DNA of 64,000 nt from an uncultured Cellvibrionales bacterium (GCA_913019905.1 CAJVZD010000022.1:1-64000), one strand, 5' to 3'; shown: positions 9,263 to 17,819, counted from the first letter of the stretch. Made by a program: numbers and translations. Notes: generated by a model not told the origin, from the sequence alone.

Positions 9263-9299
9263 TCAGGCGACCACATTCAGGCGACAATATTCAGGAGAC
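9263..9299 (+). repeat. Triplicated ATTCAGGCGAC-like leader units
   Basis: Three near-copies of ATTCAGGMGAC at about 14-base spacing precede the hydratase start at 9303; the last copy (CAGGAGAC) provides the actual ribosome-binding site. It looks like a local duplication of the translation initiation region. Confidence 0.6.
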
Positions 9300-9302
9300 A
9301 GT

Positions 9303-9749
9303 ATGGCAGATATAAAATCAATTATCGGGCGCGAAAGCCAAGCAAAATCAATCGTCGTGGAGCAAGGCCAGCTGCAATTTTTTGCTAAGGCCACTGGCGC
9401 TAGTGACAAAATCTATTGGGATGTCGATAGCGCCAAAGCGGCTGGCCATCGTGCCTTACCCGCGCCACCCACCTTTTTATTCAGCTTAGATTTATTAGCA
9501 CCGGCCAAAGAAAAAGGCGTGTTAGCGGTATTAGGCGTGGACATAGGAAAAATATTACACGGCGAACAACGTTTTACTTATGGCAAAACCATTTACGCTG
9601 GCGACACCATTACCTTAACGGCAAAAGTAACCGACGCCTACGACAAAAAAGGTGGCGCCCTACAATTTGTTGTGAGTAAAACCACTGCGGTTAACCAACA
9701 CGGCGATACCGTTGGCAGCATGACCAACAGCCTTGTGATTAGAAACTAG
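9303..9749 (+). CDS. FAS1-like/MaoC N-terminal hotdog dehydratase subunit
   Basis: A 148-residue single hotdog-fold protein of the MaoC N-terminal (FAS1-like dehydratase) family, recognisable from FFAKATGASDKIYWDV, the ALPAPPTFLFSLDLL segment and LHGEQRFTYGKTIYAGDTIT. Proteins of this kind pair with a second hotdog subunit that carries the catalytic Asp-His, together forming an enoyl-CoA hydratase. The partner is the next gene, nine bases downstream. In steroid-degrading actinobacteria the analogous two-gene hydratases act on bulky side-chain enoyl-CoAs; by analogy this pair should act on such a substrate. Ribosome site CAGGAGA precedes the ATG. Confidence 0.88.
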   Translation: MADIKSIIGRESQAKSIVVEQGQLQFFAKATGASDKIYWDVDSAKAAGHRALPAPPTFLFSLDLLAPAKEKGVLAVLGVDIGKILHGEQRFTYGKTIYAGDTITLTAKVTDAYDKKGGALQFVVSKTTAVNQHGDTVGSMTNSLVIRN

Positions 9750-9758
9750 GAGGACAGT

Positions 9759-10178
9759 ATGTCAGAGCTCAATTATCAGAGCATTGAAGTTGGCCAAGCA
9801 TTGCCCGAGCATATTTGCGGCCCCATATCACGGACTACTTTGGGCTTATTTGCAGGTGCATCAGGAGACCACAATCCTATTCATATCGACAGTGACTTTG
9901 CTAAAAAATTTGGCATGCCCGATGTTTTTTCTCACGGCATGTTATCAATGGCCTACTTGGCACAGCTGTTAACTAACTGGGTATCTCAGCAACAACTGCG
10001 TGAATATGGTGTGCGTTTTACCGCGATCACGCCGGTACTCGCTACAGTAACCTGCAAAGGGAAAGTCGTAGACAAATTTACCGCCGATGGTGAGAACCGA
10101 GTTAAGCTTGAAATTACTGCCGAGTTAAACGATGGCACTAAAACCCTGGTCGGCGATGCAATCATCGCTTTTTCATAA
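9759..10178 (+). CDS. MaoC-like hotdog enoyl-CoA hydratase subunit
   Basis: A 139-residue hotdog protein with the hydratase-2 motif: D37 and H38 in FAGASGDHNPIHIDSDFAKK are the expected catalytic pair, followed by the conserved VFSHGMLSMAYLAQLL segment. It supplies the active site for the preceding FAS1-like subunit, making a heteromeric R-specific enoyl-CoA hydratase. It starts nine bases after that gene with AGGAGGA as ribosome site and ends 18 bases before the dehydrogenase, so the three are tightly co-transcribed. Hydration of the trans-2-enoyl-CoA is followed by oxidation by the SDR encoded next. Confidence 0.92.
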   Translation: MSELNYQSIEVGQALPEHICGPISRTTLGLFAGASGDHNPIHIDSDFAKKFGMPDVFSHGMLSMAYLAQLLTNWVSQQQLREYGVRFTAITPVLATVTCKGKVVDKFTADGENRVKLEITAELNDGTKTLVGDAIIAFS

Positions 10179-10196
10179 ATACAACGGAGACAGAAA

Positions 10197-11096
10197 ATGT
10201 CAGAGGTAAGATTTGATAACCGAGTGGCTATTATCACCGGCGCCGGTAACGGTTTAGGTAAGGCGTACGCATTAGCCATGGGTGCCCGCGGCGCTAAAGT
10301 GGTGGTAAACGACTTAGGCGGCTCGGCCTTTGGTGACGGTGCCGACAAAGCCGCTGCCGACGTAGTGGTTGACGAAATTAGAGCCGCGGGTGGAGACGCC
10401 GTAGCCAACTACGATTCAGTAACCGACGGCGAAAAAATAGTGCAAACCGCATTAGACAGCTATGGAAAAATTGACATTGTTATTAACAATGCCGGAATAC
10501 TGCGCGATAAAACCTTCCATAAAATGGAGGAAAAAGATTGGGACCTAATCTACGATGTGCATGTACGGGGTGCATTTAAAGTTTGCCATGCAGCATGGCC
10601 GCATATGCGTGAACAAAATTATGGTCGACTAATTTTCACCGCTTCCGCGGCCGGCATTTACGGTAACTTTGGCCAAGCTAACTATTCTATGGCTAAACTA
10701 GCTTTACACGGACTATCACAAACGCTGGCGCTAGAAGGCAGAAAGAGAAACATTTTCGTCAACACAATAGCCCCTATCGCTGGTTCTCGACTGACTGAAA
10801 CAGTTATGCCGCAAAAAGTGGTTGATGCCTTACGCCCTGAGTTTGTTATGCCGTTGGTATTAAAGCTATGTGACGAAAATAGCGTCGAAACCGGTGGCTT
10901 GTACGAAGTAGGTGCGGGCTGGATGGGAAAAATTCGTTTGGAACGAACACTAGGCGTGACCCTCGATACTGAAGCGGGCTTTAGTCCAGAACAGGTTAAC
11001 GAAGCCTGGGATAAAATCAGCGACTTTACGGATGCCTCTCATCCACGTAGCATAGGCGATTCTATGGGACCGATTATGAGTAACATAAAGTCCTAA
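10197..11096 (+). CDS. SDR 3-hydroxyacyl-CoA dehydrogenase (MFE-2/17beta-HSD4-like)
   Basis: A 299-residue short-chain dehydrogenase/reductase. NAD-binding motif TGAGNGLG lies near residue 15, NNAG follows near residue 100, and the catalytic tyrosine and lysine are Y163 and K167 in NYSMAKLAL. The [12 protein letters not shown] insert after the second strand is characteristic of the dehydrogenase half of peroxisomal multifunctional enzyme 2 and bacterial relatives, which oxidise (3R)-hydroxyacyl-CoA. This matches the R-specific hydratase encoded immediately upstream. The C-terminal tail is extended like the MFE-2 dehydrogenase domain. Ribosome site CGGAGA precedes the ATG. Confidence 0.92.
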   Translation: MSEVRFDNRVAIITGAGNGLGKAYALAMGARGAKVVVNDLGGSAFGDGADKAAADVVVDEIRAAGGDAVANYDSVTDGEKIVQTALDSYGKIDIVINNAGILRDKTFHKMEEKDWDLIYDVHVRGAFKVCHAAWPHMREQNYGRLIFTASAAGIYGNFGQANYSMAKLALHGLSQTLALEGRKRNIFVNTIAPIAGSRLTETVMPQKVVDALRPEFVMPLVLKLCDENSVETGGLYEVGAGWMGKIRLERTLGVTLDTEAGFSPEQVNEAWDKISDFTDASHPRSIGDSMGPIMSNIKS

Positions 11097-11125
11097 GCAC
11101 GTTAGATCAATACAAGGTAATGTAA

Positions 11126-11731
11126 GTGACAGCAGTACTTGGCGTACCCAAGGGTAAAGGCGCCCCATTTAGCAAACGTAAACTTGAGGTACTGAGGGCA
11201 GCGGCGAAGTTGTTTAACGTTAAGGGCTTTAATGCCACTAGCATGGACGACATCGCCAAATCCCTTAATGTCACCAAACCTGCCTTGTATTATTACGCGA
11301 AAAGTAAGGACGAGATTCTTTACCAAATTGGCAGCACCGCGTTGCGCGAGGCTAGCGCTAATTTAACCGACATTAACCAGCTAAATTGTACTGGCGCTGC
11401 GCGTTTAAGACAGTTTTTTATCGTATGGACGGAATCTATATGCCTGGAGTTTGGTCGCTGCTTAGTTTTAGTTAGAGCGGAGAATCTCGAAGGAACATCC
11501 CGCGTAAAAAGTAAACGAAACCGCCGCAAAGTCCATGATGCCGTAGTCGACATCATTCAGGCCGGTGTAGAGGACTGCTCAATCAAACCGTGCAATCCTA
11601 CACTCACCGCCCTCGCTTTATTTGATTTATTTAATGGCATTGCCTATTGGCACCGACCTGATGGTGAATTATCCGCCACCGAAATTGCCGAGCAATATTG
11701 GCAGAACTTTGCGCAAGGTTTTGCCAAGTAA
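11126..11731 (+). CDS. TetR-family regulator, KstR2/FadR-like
   Basis: A 201-residue repressor with an N-terminal helix-turn-helix (KLFNVKGFNATSMDDIAKSL then VTKPALYYYAKSKDEIL), a pattern typical of TetR proteins that respond to acyl-CoA thioesters, such as KstR2-like regulators. The start is GTG at 11126, 29 bases after the dehydrogenase gene, so it is likely the last gene of the operon and autoregulated. The two matching 22-bp operator-like sites at 7996-8017 and 13122-13143 flank the cluster and suit it as regulator of both the operon and the convergent acyl-CoA dehydrogenase. Ligand unknown; probably the pathway's acyl-CoA. Confidence 0.88.
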   Translation: MTAVLGVPKGKGAPFSKRKLEVLRAAAKLFNVKGFNATSMDDIAKSLNVTKPALYYYAKSKDEILYQIGSTALREASANLTDINQLNCTGAARLRQFFIVWTESICLEFGRCLVLVRAENLEGTSRVKSKRNRRKVHDAVVDIIQAGVEDCSIKPCNPTLTALALFDLFNGIAYWHRPDGELSATEIAEQYWQNFAQGFAK

Positions 11732-11842
11732 GGTTTGCCACGTAGGCTTTACGCCAAAACCTTGTTCTACAACATTAAATAGATTACCTGCAGCGACTGA
11801 TTACCGACGCTGCAAAACCATAAAACCTTACTTTAATCGTTA

Positions 11843-13081
11843 TCAGCGACTGAGTAGATCGCGAGCAATAGCACGCACCTGCATTTCATCGGTGCCGCCA
11901 TAGATTCGCATTACCCGAGCATCTCTATATAACTGCTCAACCTTGTATTCAGCCATATAACCGTTGCCACCAAAGATTTGAATAGCCTCCGACGCCACCT
12001 CAACTGCGGCTTTGGTAGAATATAGTTTCATTGCAGAAGCCTCGGCAAAACTCATCGCTACGCCCTTGTTTTTCCGCTCAATATAATTAAACAACATATT
12101 CTGAATATTTAGCCTGGCCACCTCCATATCGGCCAGTTTCAGCTGCACTAACTGATACTCGCCTATCGGTTTTTCCCACTGCACTCGCTCCTTGGCGTAC
12201 TCAACGCAAAGTTCCAAACACCGCTCAACCACACCTAACGACATGCTAACAACACCCGCTCGCTCGGCCGCAAAGGTAGCTTTGGGGTCGGATCTTTTTG
12301 CTCCGCCTTTAGTACCTTTAGATTGGCCACCCAGCAGCCTTTCTGGGCCAGCTACAACACCGTCTAAAAACAATTGCCCGGTCGGTGACGAGTGCAAGCC
12401 CATCTTGCGCAGGCGCCCAGATTGCTCTAGGCCCGGCATTCCTTTATCTAAAATAAAGGTCATGATTTTACGCTGTCTTGGATCAACACCCTCTTCGAGC
12501 AGTTTACAAATAAACACAATGGTATCGGCGTAAGGACCATTAGTGATAAAGGTTTTACTGCCGTTAAGAACATAATTACCCTCACTCGTTAACTGGGCGG
12601 TACTGGTCATACCGCCAAAGGCATCTGAGCCGGAACCGGGTTCGGTAATGGCCCAAGAGCCCACTTTTTCGGCAGTCAGTAAATCTAAGCCCCAGCGTTT
12701 CTTCTGTTCGATACTGCCCTTACTCATAATGGCGCCGGCGGCCAATTGGGTCACACCCATGGCTGTTACTATCCCCGCTGCGTGGCGACAGAGCTCCAGG
12801 CTGAGCAGCGTATCAATTGATAAATCCTTATCGTCTTCCGCTGTTTCAGACGCCGGTGCAAGGGACTCCCCGTTTGCCAGGGCTTCCTCTTTGGCGATAG
12901 ATTTTTCAAACCGTGCTCTGCTAATTTCATCGATTCCGAAGGTTCTGTATAACTTGCGGATAATGTCATAGGGCGGTAAATCTCCGTATTCTAACTGCTC
13001 GTTTAATGGCACAATCTCGGCTTCGATAAATTTCCTGATCTCGCCTCTAGCCAACTTTTGTTGCTCACTCCACTCAATCAT
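11843..13081 (-). CDS. Acyl-CoA dehydrogenase
   Basis: A 412-residue flavoprotein of the acyl-CoA dehydrogenase family. It has the FAD/substrate motifs SWAITEPGSGSDAFGGM and GSKTFITNGPYAD, the C-terminal helical IQIFGGNGYMAEYKVEQLYR and the end motif RIYGGTDEMQVRAIARDLL. The IYGGT motif has glycine where short/medium-chain enzymes have their catalytic glutamate (IYEGT), so the base is expected elsewhere, as in isovaleryl- or long-chain-type enzymes. A charged insert follows residue 60 (SAKEEALANGES-type region). The ATG at 13081 has CGGAG seven bases upstream and is preferred over a TTG ten codons earlier. It is convergent with the TetR gene and preceded by an operator shared with the thiolase operon, so it most likely supplies that pathway's first oxidation. 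Confidence 0.9.
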   Translation of the reverse strand: MIEWSEQQKLARGEIRKFIEAEIVPLNEQLEYGDLPPYDIIRKLYRTFGIDEISRARFEKSIAKEEALANGESLAPASETAEDDKDLSIDTLLSLELCRHAAGIVTAMGVTQLAAGAIMSKGSIEQKKRWGLDLLTAEKVGSWAITEPGSGSDAFGGMTSTAQLTSEGNYVLNGSKTFITNGPYADTIVFICKLLEEGVDPRQRKIMTFILDKGMPGLEQSGRLRKMGLHSSPTGQLFLDGVVAGPERLLGGQSKGTKGGAKRSDPKATFAAERAGVVSMSLGVVERCLELCVEYAKERVQWEKPIGEYQLVQLKLADMEVARLNIQNMLFNYIERKNKGVAMSFAEASAMKLYSTKAAVEVASEAIQIFGGNGYMAEYKVEQLYRDARVMRIYGGTDEMQVRAIARDLLSR

Positions 13082-13111
13082 TCCAGCGCTCCGTTTGGGA
13101 TAAAAACCCAA

Positions 13112-13621
13112 CTATACCTTTTTACTTACCAGTTAGTAAGTAAATAATAAAAACTGTCGATTTCTAATGCCCTTTCCACAAATTCAGACCCAAACACCTC
13201 CGAATCGCAGTTGGGCGTAATGCAAATTAACTGTCAACCGAATAACTGCAGCGCTCCAAAGGCAATAGCAGAAACACTAAGGGGACTACGACTGAAAAAA
13301 GGAAAGAATCTGGTGAGAAAAATTTCGCTCTAAGCCACATCTAAGGTCCAATAACTTCCATTCGCAGTCAGGTTTACCGAGCGCATTTCTCATTTCAATT
13401 GACACAGAAAATCCCGCTTCGAGATGCTTTATGTCCTTTGGCTTGGTCTTGCGTTAGTACCATGGCTGTGGTGTGGAGTCGGTAATTACCGGTGTTTGTC
13501 TTCGCGTGATTTTCGAGCGCTCTATCGGATTAACACTCGACAAGACTTGACACTATTAACTAGAAGAATGACCGACAAACCTCTCAATCCATTTGTGCCG
13601 GAAAGAGGAGCATAGGGATCT
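13112..13621. other. Intergenic gap with no supported gene
   Basis: Apart from the operator at 13122-13143 I see nothing solid. A 63-codon plus-strand frame at 13424-13615 starts with a hydrophobic run (MLYVLWLGLALVPWLW) and ends MTDKPLNPFVPERGA, but has no ribosome site and no recognisable family. Confidence 0.4.
13122..13143. promoter_or_regulatory. Putative TetR operator upstream of acyl-CoA dehydrogenase
   Basis: TTACTTAC-CAGTTA-GTAAGTAA has perfect 8-bp inverted arms with a 6-bp centre. It lies 41-62 bases upstream of the dehydrogenase ATG at 13081, in the expected promoter. The left arm is identical, and the right arm 6 of 8 identical, to the site upstream of the thiolase operon (7996-8017) with the same spacing. 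Confidence 0.7.
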
Positions 13622-14062
13622 TTAATTTGACGTTGATGGGCCACCAAAATCACGATTCACAATCATCCATGAGCCAGTCACAGTCACACATAATTTCCCC
13701 GTTTGCTGGTTAATGAATCTGGTCTCAACAATGCCCAAGCGGCGGGATCGATTGACAACTTCACTGTTTACCTCGATCACGTCGCCCGTTTTCATGGGCC
13801 GGATAAATCGAGTGACAAAGTCGGCTGTCGAGAAAGCTTCCATTTCTTTACTGGTAGTAGAGTAGGCAAAAGATTGTCCCGTATCGGCAATCACATTAAC
13901 AATACCTCCTTGAACCATGCCGTCATAGTGGGTGAGATGGGCTTCTATTGTCCAAACCATGTCGAATTGTCCGGGCGAAACGCGAGTAAATCTTAAGCCC
14001 GTCAAGTCCATACCCTGTACGAACGGTGGTGCCATCGACATGTCAGGTTTTCCGTCAACCAT
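13622..14062 (-). CDS. PaaI-type hotdog thioesterase
   Basis: A 146-residue hotdog protein with the PaaI/acyl-CoA thioesterase pattern: HYDGMVQGGIVNVIADTGQS, then DFVTRFIRPMKTGDVIEVNS. Family members hydrolyse acyl- or aryl-CoA thioesters. I prefer the ATG at 14062 (MVDGKPDMSMAPPF), which gives a normal family length. The frame stays open upstream to 14140, but that part is antisense to a protein-like TolB fragment and appears to be foreign sequence. The ribosome site for 14062 is weak. The gene is alone, so the substrate cannot be inferred. Confidence 0.8.
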   Translation of the reverse strand: MVDGKPDMSMAPPFVQGMDLTGLRFTRVSPGQFDMVWTIEAHLTHYDGMVQGGIVNVIADTGQSFAYSTTSKEMEAFSTADFVTRFIRPMKTGDVIEVNSEVVNRSRRLGIVETRFINQQTGKLCVTVTGSWMIVNRDFGGPSTSN

Positions 14063-14072
14063 TACCGGCCCT

Positions 14073-14465
14073 GGATCACAAATATGTGAAGTCAATATCG
14101 ATGGCAGTGGTTTTCGGGTGGCCGTATCGATTGACAACACCCCCGCTGGAGCCTCCCAGGCCGAAGCGCTACATCATGCATACTACGACTCTGATGACAG
14201 TATTGTCTTTGAAGGCGATTGGGATTTTAATGAGGTAATTGCACGAATGGAAGTTGGTGAAACCCAACCTGAAATTATTGGCGAGTTCGGCAATGATAAC
14301 TCTCCCTGCGTATTGCCCAATGGAAACATTGTTAGCTTATGGCTCGCACGAGCAGATAACCCTGCTGGCAATCATGAATTGAAAGTGATGAATACCGATG
14401 GCACAACTCACTTTGTCTTGTTACAACAGGATACCGCAGATATCGGTACTGGTTGCAGTCGTTGA
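14073..14465 (+). pseudogene. 3' fragment of a TolB/PD40-like beta-propeller gene
   Basis: About 130 residues with the repeat character of WD40-like PD40 (TolB) propellers: SQICEVNIDGSGFR, DDSIVFEGDWDFNEVIARM, GEFGNDNSPCVLPNGNIVSL and NHELKVMNTDGTTHFVLL, ending naturally at a stop codon. The frame is open upstream to 13932, but that part is the antisense of the thioesterase gene and reads as nonsense. So only the 3' end of a larger gene survives, joined directly to the 5' side of the thioesterase. No start or promoter is present. Its stop codon lies in the first unit of a tandem repeat. Confidence 0.65.
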
Positions 14466-14498
14466 ATCGTTGAATCGTTGACTCGTTGACTCGTTGAC
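14459..14498 (+). repeat. 8-bp tandem repeat, TCGTTGAM x5
   Basis: Two copies of TCGTTGAA are followed by three of TCGTTGAC without interruption. The array lies between the TolB-like fragment and the first MITE-like element. Confidence 0.85.
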
Positions 14499-14506
14499 TA
14501 ATTAGA

Positions 14507-14661
14507 GCCCATCCAGAAATGGCAAAATGTCGTCGCTGCGAGCGAACGGTTCGACGCTTCGACGCGGCAATCTCTTACAGGCCGCGTCAATGCTGGATGA
14601 GATTGCCGCGTCGAAGCGTAACGCTCGCAATGACTGTGTCTATTAGTTTCTGAATGGGCAC
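14507..14661. repeat. MITE-like inverted-repeat element, copy 1
   Basis: The ends GCCCATCCAGAAA and TTTCTGAATGGGC are inverted repeats with one mismatch. The interior has paired GCGGCAATCTC / GAGATTGCCGC segments and CGAGCG / CGCTCGCAATGAC arms, so the whole element can fold into one long hairpin. It has no coding capacity. Related copies are at 22550-22689 and 49070-49220. Confidence 0.75.
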
Positions 14662-14803
14662 TAACGAACTACCTACTTACGTCGTCCTTGGACAAAGCGT
14701 ATCATCTTATTGAGACCTGATTGTACATTTTCTCTAGCGGTTCCGCTCACCTCCCTGGTATTTGACACACTTTGGAGGCTGCCCAGAATTTACGTCCATG
14801 CGA

Positions 14804-16270
14804 TTAAACAAATAATTCCGCAGCCAAATTACTGCCAATTCTTAACACTGCAGCGAGCAATTCATCCGCTTGAGGTTGTTCGTGCTGTGCTCCCACATAA
14901 CAGGGTCTTAACGCGAGCTTCCCATTGACTCGCGTGGTGCTTGGCATATATTGATTTTCTCTCACTAATTGACGATGTAATTTCTGATTAAGTGAATCCA
15001 AATCTGCAACCCTGTCATCAGTATAGCGAAAACAACAGATCGATAAAGTTGGCTCAATGAGTAGTTCTAGCTGCGGATGCTCGCGAGTAAACTGGGCGAT
15101 TTGTTGCGCCATGTCGTTATGGCGCTTTATTCTTTGACGCATGCCCTCAGTCCCAATTTCTTTGAGCATGGCCCACATCACGATACCCCGGCAAGGGGCG
15201 CTAAGTTCAACGCCGTAATCGAAATATGGGATTCCAAAATCATCGAGTGAATGCTCCACAATTGGAGAACCTTCGGTCATTTGATCGACGCTGCCCTCCA
15301 AGTAGTCGGCGGGTTCCTGGGTAAAAGCCCGTAACAATAATTCACGATCTTTGACAAATGTCGCGGCAATGCCAACGGACGCACCTAGCCATTTATGAGG
15401 GTCAACAATCACAGAGTCAGCCAGCTCTAAGCCGTGATAAAGTTCCTGAATCCGATCGTCCAGAATGCCGGGCAAACCGTAAGCTCCATCGATGTGAAAC
15501 CAGATCGAATTTTTTTGTGCGATCTTGCCAATGGCTAACAATGGGTCGATAGCTCCAGTATTGGTCGTGCCAGCGTTGGCAACGATAGCCATAGGTAAAA
15601 TGCCAGCTTGCCTATCTTCTTCAATCGCACACAAAAGCGCATCAACCTTCATGCGTCCTTCTCGATCACAGGCAATGCGCTTAATCGCTCGACGGCCTAA
15701 CCCTAAGACACCACCAGAACGTTGAATAGTGTGATGGCATTCCTGGCTCGCATAAATACTGACTTTTCTAGACAGACCATCGGCTGCCGGATCAACGCCA
15801 ATTTTTTCAAATGCCGATTGCCTCGCTGCTCCCAAAGCTATCAAGTTCGCGACAGAGCCGCCGCTACTATAAACGCCTTCCATTGTTTTAACTCCGCACA
15901 TTTCTGCCAGCCACTTCAATGACAATTCTTCAATAAAGTTAAACGCCGTGCCCAGATATCTTTGCGGAGATGCAATACTTGCGGCGGTTGTAGCCAATGT
16001 TGATGCAGTGGTGGCGCCAGTCGTTATAAACGAAGTGAATCCTGGCTTCCCAACCGGCGAACCATTGGGAATAATTTTCTCTAATAAAATTTCCGTGACT
16101 TTTTCTATGCCAACACCGTTAGCCGGTAAAGGCCCGTCGAGTGCTTTCCGCCAAGTTTTATCAGGATGAAGAGCATCTTGATGTTCGAATTTTTGAAACT
16201 GGTCTAATCCAGCGCCAATTTGGGACAAAAGGTTTTCAAAGTTGCCAGTTTCGGCTTTCTCTTTTTTCAT
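14804..16270 (-). CDS. Pyridoxal-dependent decarboxylase, group II (DDC-like)
   Basis: A 488-residue PLP enzyme of the aromatic-amino-acid/glutamate decarboxylase group. Motifs: GVYSSGGSVANLIAL (phosphate-binding region), AGTTNTGAIDPLLAIG, HIDGAYGLPG with the PLP-ring aspartate, and the Schiff-base lysine K293 in VDPHKWLGASVG. Length is normal for the family. Substrate could be an aromatic amino acid, glutamate or aspartate; the sequence does not decide. It is followed downstream only by the MITE-like element and lies 142 bases from the FAD oxidoreductase gene on the same strand, so the two could share a transcript. The start ATG at 16270 has only a weak ribosome site. Confidence 0.9.
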   Translation of the reverse strand: MKKEKAETGNFENLLSQIGAGLDQFQKFEHQDALHPDKTWRKALDGPLPANGVGIEKVTEILLEKIIPNGSPVGKPGFTSFITTGATTASTLATTAASIASPQRYLGTAFNFIEELSLKWLAEMCGVKTMEGVYSSGGSVANLIALGAARQSAFEKIGVDPAADGLSRKVSIYASQECHHTIQRSGGVLGLGRRAIKRIACDREGRMKVDALLCAIEEDRQAGILPMAIVANAGTTNTGAIDPLLAIGKIAQKNSIWFHIDGAYGLPGILDDRIQELYHGLELADSVIVDPHKWLGASVGIAATFVKDRELLLRAFTQEPADYLEGSVDQMTEGSPIVEHSLDDFGIPYFDYGVELSAPCRGIVMWAMLKEIGTEGMRQRIKRHNDMAQQIAQFTREHPQLELLIEPTLSICCFRYTDDRVADLDSLNQKLHRQLVRENQYMPSTTRVNGKLALRPCYVGAQHEQPQADELLAAVLRIGSNLAAELFV

Positions 16271-16412
16271 ATTTAATCCGATGAATTTCCGAATTGAGTG
16301 TCATGTGAATTGATACCAGCTAACAAAAAAATATGTAGTAACTACATTCCAGTTTCATTATTGTTCCTGGGGCTGGCTGGAATGCAATCGCAATCGAACA
16401 TCTTAAGTGTTT

Positions 16413-17819
16413 TTAATCGGGAAGCATTTTCCCTGGATTCATAATACCCTGCGGATCGAACGCCGTTTTTACCTGCCGCATTAGGCGTAACTCTACATCA
16501 GACTTATAACGGCTTAGTTCGTTCTTCTTCATGCGGCCAATGCCGTGTTCAGCGCTAATACTGCCACGTAAATCATTGGCAATGTCATGCACGATCCGGC
16601 TGACACTTTCCCACTTATCTAAAAATTCCTGCGGATCAGCGCCTACAGGCTGCAGTGGATTATAGTGCAGATTTCCATCCCCAATATGCCCAAAGGTGAC
16701 GGGGCGAAAACCCGGAATGATTTTTTGAAGGGCAGCATCTGCGGTTTCGATAAATTCTGGAATTTTTCCTATGGGAACACAAATGTCATGCTTGATACTT
16801 CCTCCTTCCGGTTTTTGTGCCCCTGAAATTTCTTCCCTCAAAGCCCAAAGTTTATTTTGCTGTGCTTCGCTGCCGGGAATAATGGCGTCGAGAACAATGT
16901 CCTGAGCCATCCCCTCCTCCAAAATGGTTTCCATCAGGCTTTTTAGATCTTCAGTCGCGCTGGATGACAATTCAACCAGAATTTGCCAATCATACTTCTC
17001 CGGCATCGGGTCAGAGAAGTTAGGAACATTTTTCACCACTAAGTCGATGGCAATCCGAGGAATGAGTTCGATGGCTGTGACTTGGTCACCACTCATCGTC
17101 CGGGCCAAGCCGAGAAAGTCGATTGCAGCCTCCACAGAAGGGAGAGCTATCATCGCAATTTGTTGGTATTTTGGCTTGGGATACAGTTTCACAACAGCGG
17201 CTGTAATGATGCCCAGTGTCCCTTCGCCGCCAATAAACAGCTGTTTCAAATCATAGCCAGTATTGTCTTTTCTGAGGCTGGAAAGCCCGTCCCAAATATC
17301 ACCATTTGGCAAAACCACTTCAAGGCCTAATACTTGTTCGCGAGTATTTCCATAATGGAGCACCTGAACACCCCCGGCATTGGTCGATATGTTTCCGCCA
17401 ATCTGGCAGCTCCCTTCCGATCCTATTCGAAGGGGGAACATAAATCCGTTGTCGGTTGCTGTTTGCTGCAGGTTGGCAAGGATGCAACCCGCTTCGACCG
17501 TCAAGGTGCCACCCTGCTTGTCTATATATCGGACAGTGTTCATCCGGCGCAGTGAAATGACGACTTCATCCCCGGAATCAAAAGGAATAGACCCGCCGAC
17601 TAAGCTGGTATTACCGCCTTGAGGAACGATGGGGGCTTTAGCTTCGGCGCAAAGCTTTACAACCTGAGAGACTTCTTCAGTGGTTTTTGGAAGCACTACA
17701 CACAGAGCCTTACCGACATATTTATCACGCCATTCACAAAGATATGCCGCCATATCGGGCTCGGAGGTAAGTAGACCTTTAGTACCAACTACATCTAGTA
17801 TTTTTTGCGTGAGGGACAT
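16413..17819 (-). CDS. FAD-linked 2-hydroxyacid dehydrogenase (GlcD/D-lactate dehydrogenase-like)
   Basis: A 468-residue flavoenzyme of the vanillyl-alcohol-oxidase-type fold. The FAD-binding domain is in the first half (IVPQGGNTSLVGGSIP, GCQ-type region IGSEGSCQIGGNISTNAGGV), and the FAD-oxidase C-terminal domain follows with FGHIGDGNLHYNP and the signature ISAEHGIGRMKKNELSRYKS. Such proteins oxidise D-lactate, glycolate or D-2-hydroxyglutarate and pass electrons to the quinone pool or an electron carrier. Glycolate oxidase partners (GlcE, GlcF) are absent, so a stand-alone D-2-hydroxyacid dehydrogenase is more likely. Ribosome site GGAAGG lies seven bases before the ATG. Confidence 0.9.
   Translation of the reverse strand: MSLTQKILDVVGTKGLLTSEPDMAAYLCEWRDKYVGKALCVVLPKTTEEVSQVVKLCAEAKAPIVPQGGNTSLVGGSIPFDSGDEVVISLRRMNTVRYIDKQGGTLTVEAGCILANLQQTATDNGFMFPLRIGSEGSCQIGGNISTNAGGVQVLHYGNTREQVLGLEVVLPNGDIWDGLSSLRKDNTGYDLKQLFIGGEGTLGIITAAVVKLYPKPKYQQIAMIALPSVEAAIDFLGLARTMSGDQVTAIELIPRIAIDLVVKNVPNFSDPMPEKYDWQILVELSSSATEDLKSLMETILEEGMAQDIVLDAIIPGSEAQQNKLWALREEISGAQKPEGGSIKHDICVPIGKIPEFIETADAALQKIIPGFRPVTFGHIGDGNLHYNPLQPVGADPQEFLDKWESVSRIVHDIANDLRGSISAEHGIGRMKKNELSRYKSDVELRLMRQVKTAFDPQGIMNPGKMLPD

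Noticed and set aside
13424-13615. 63-codon frame with a hydrophobic start
   Set aside because: No ribosome site or recognisable family; probably chance in an AT/GC-mixed gap.
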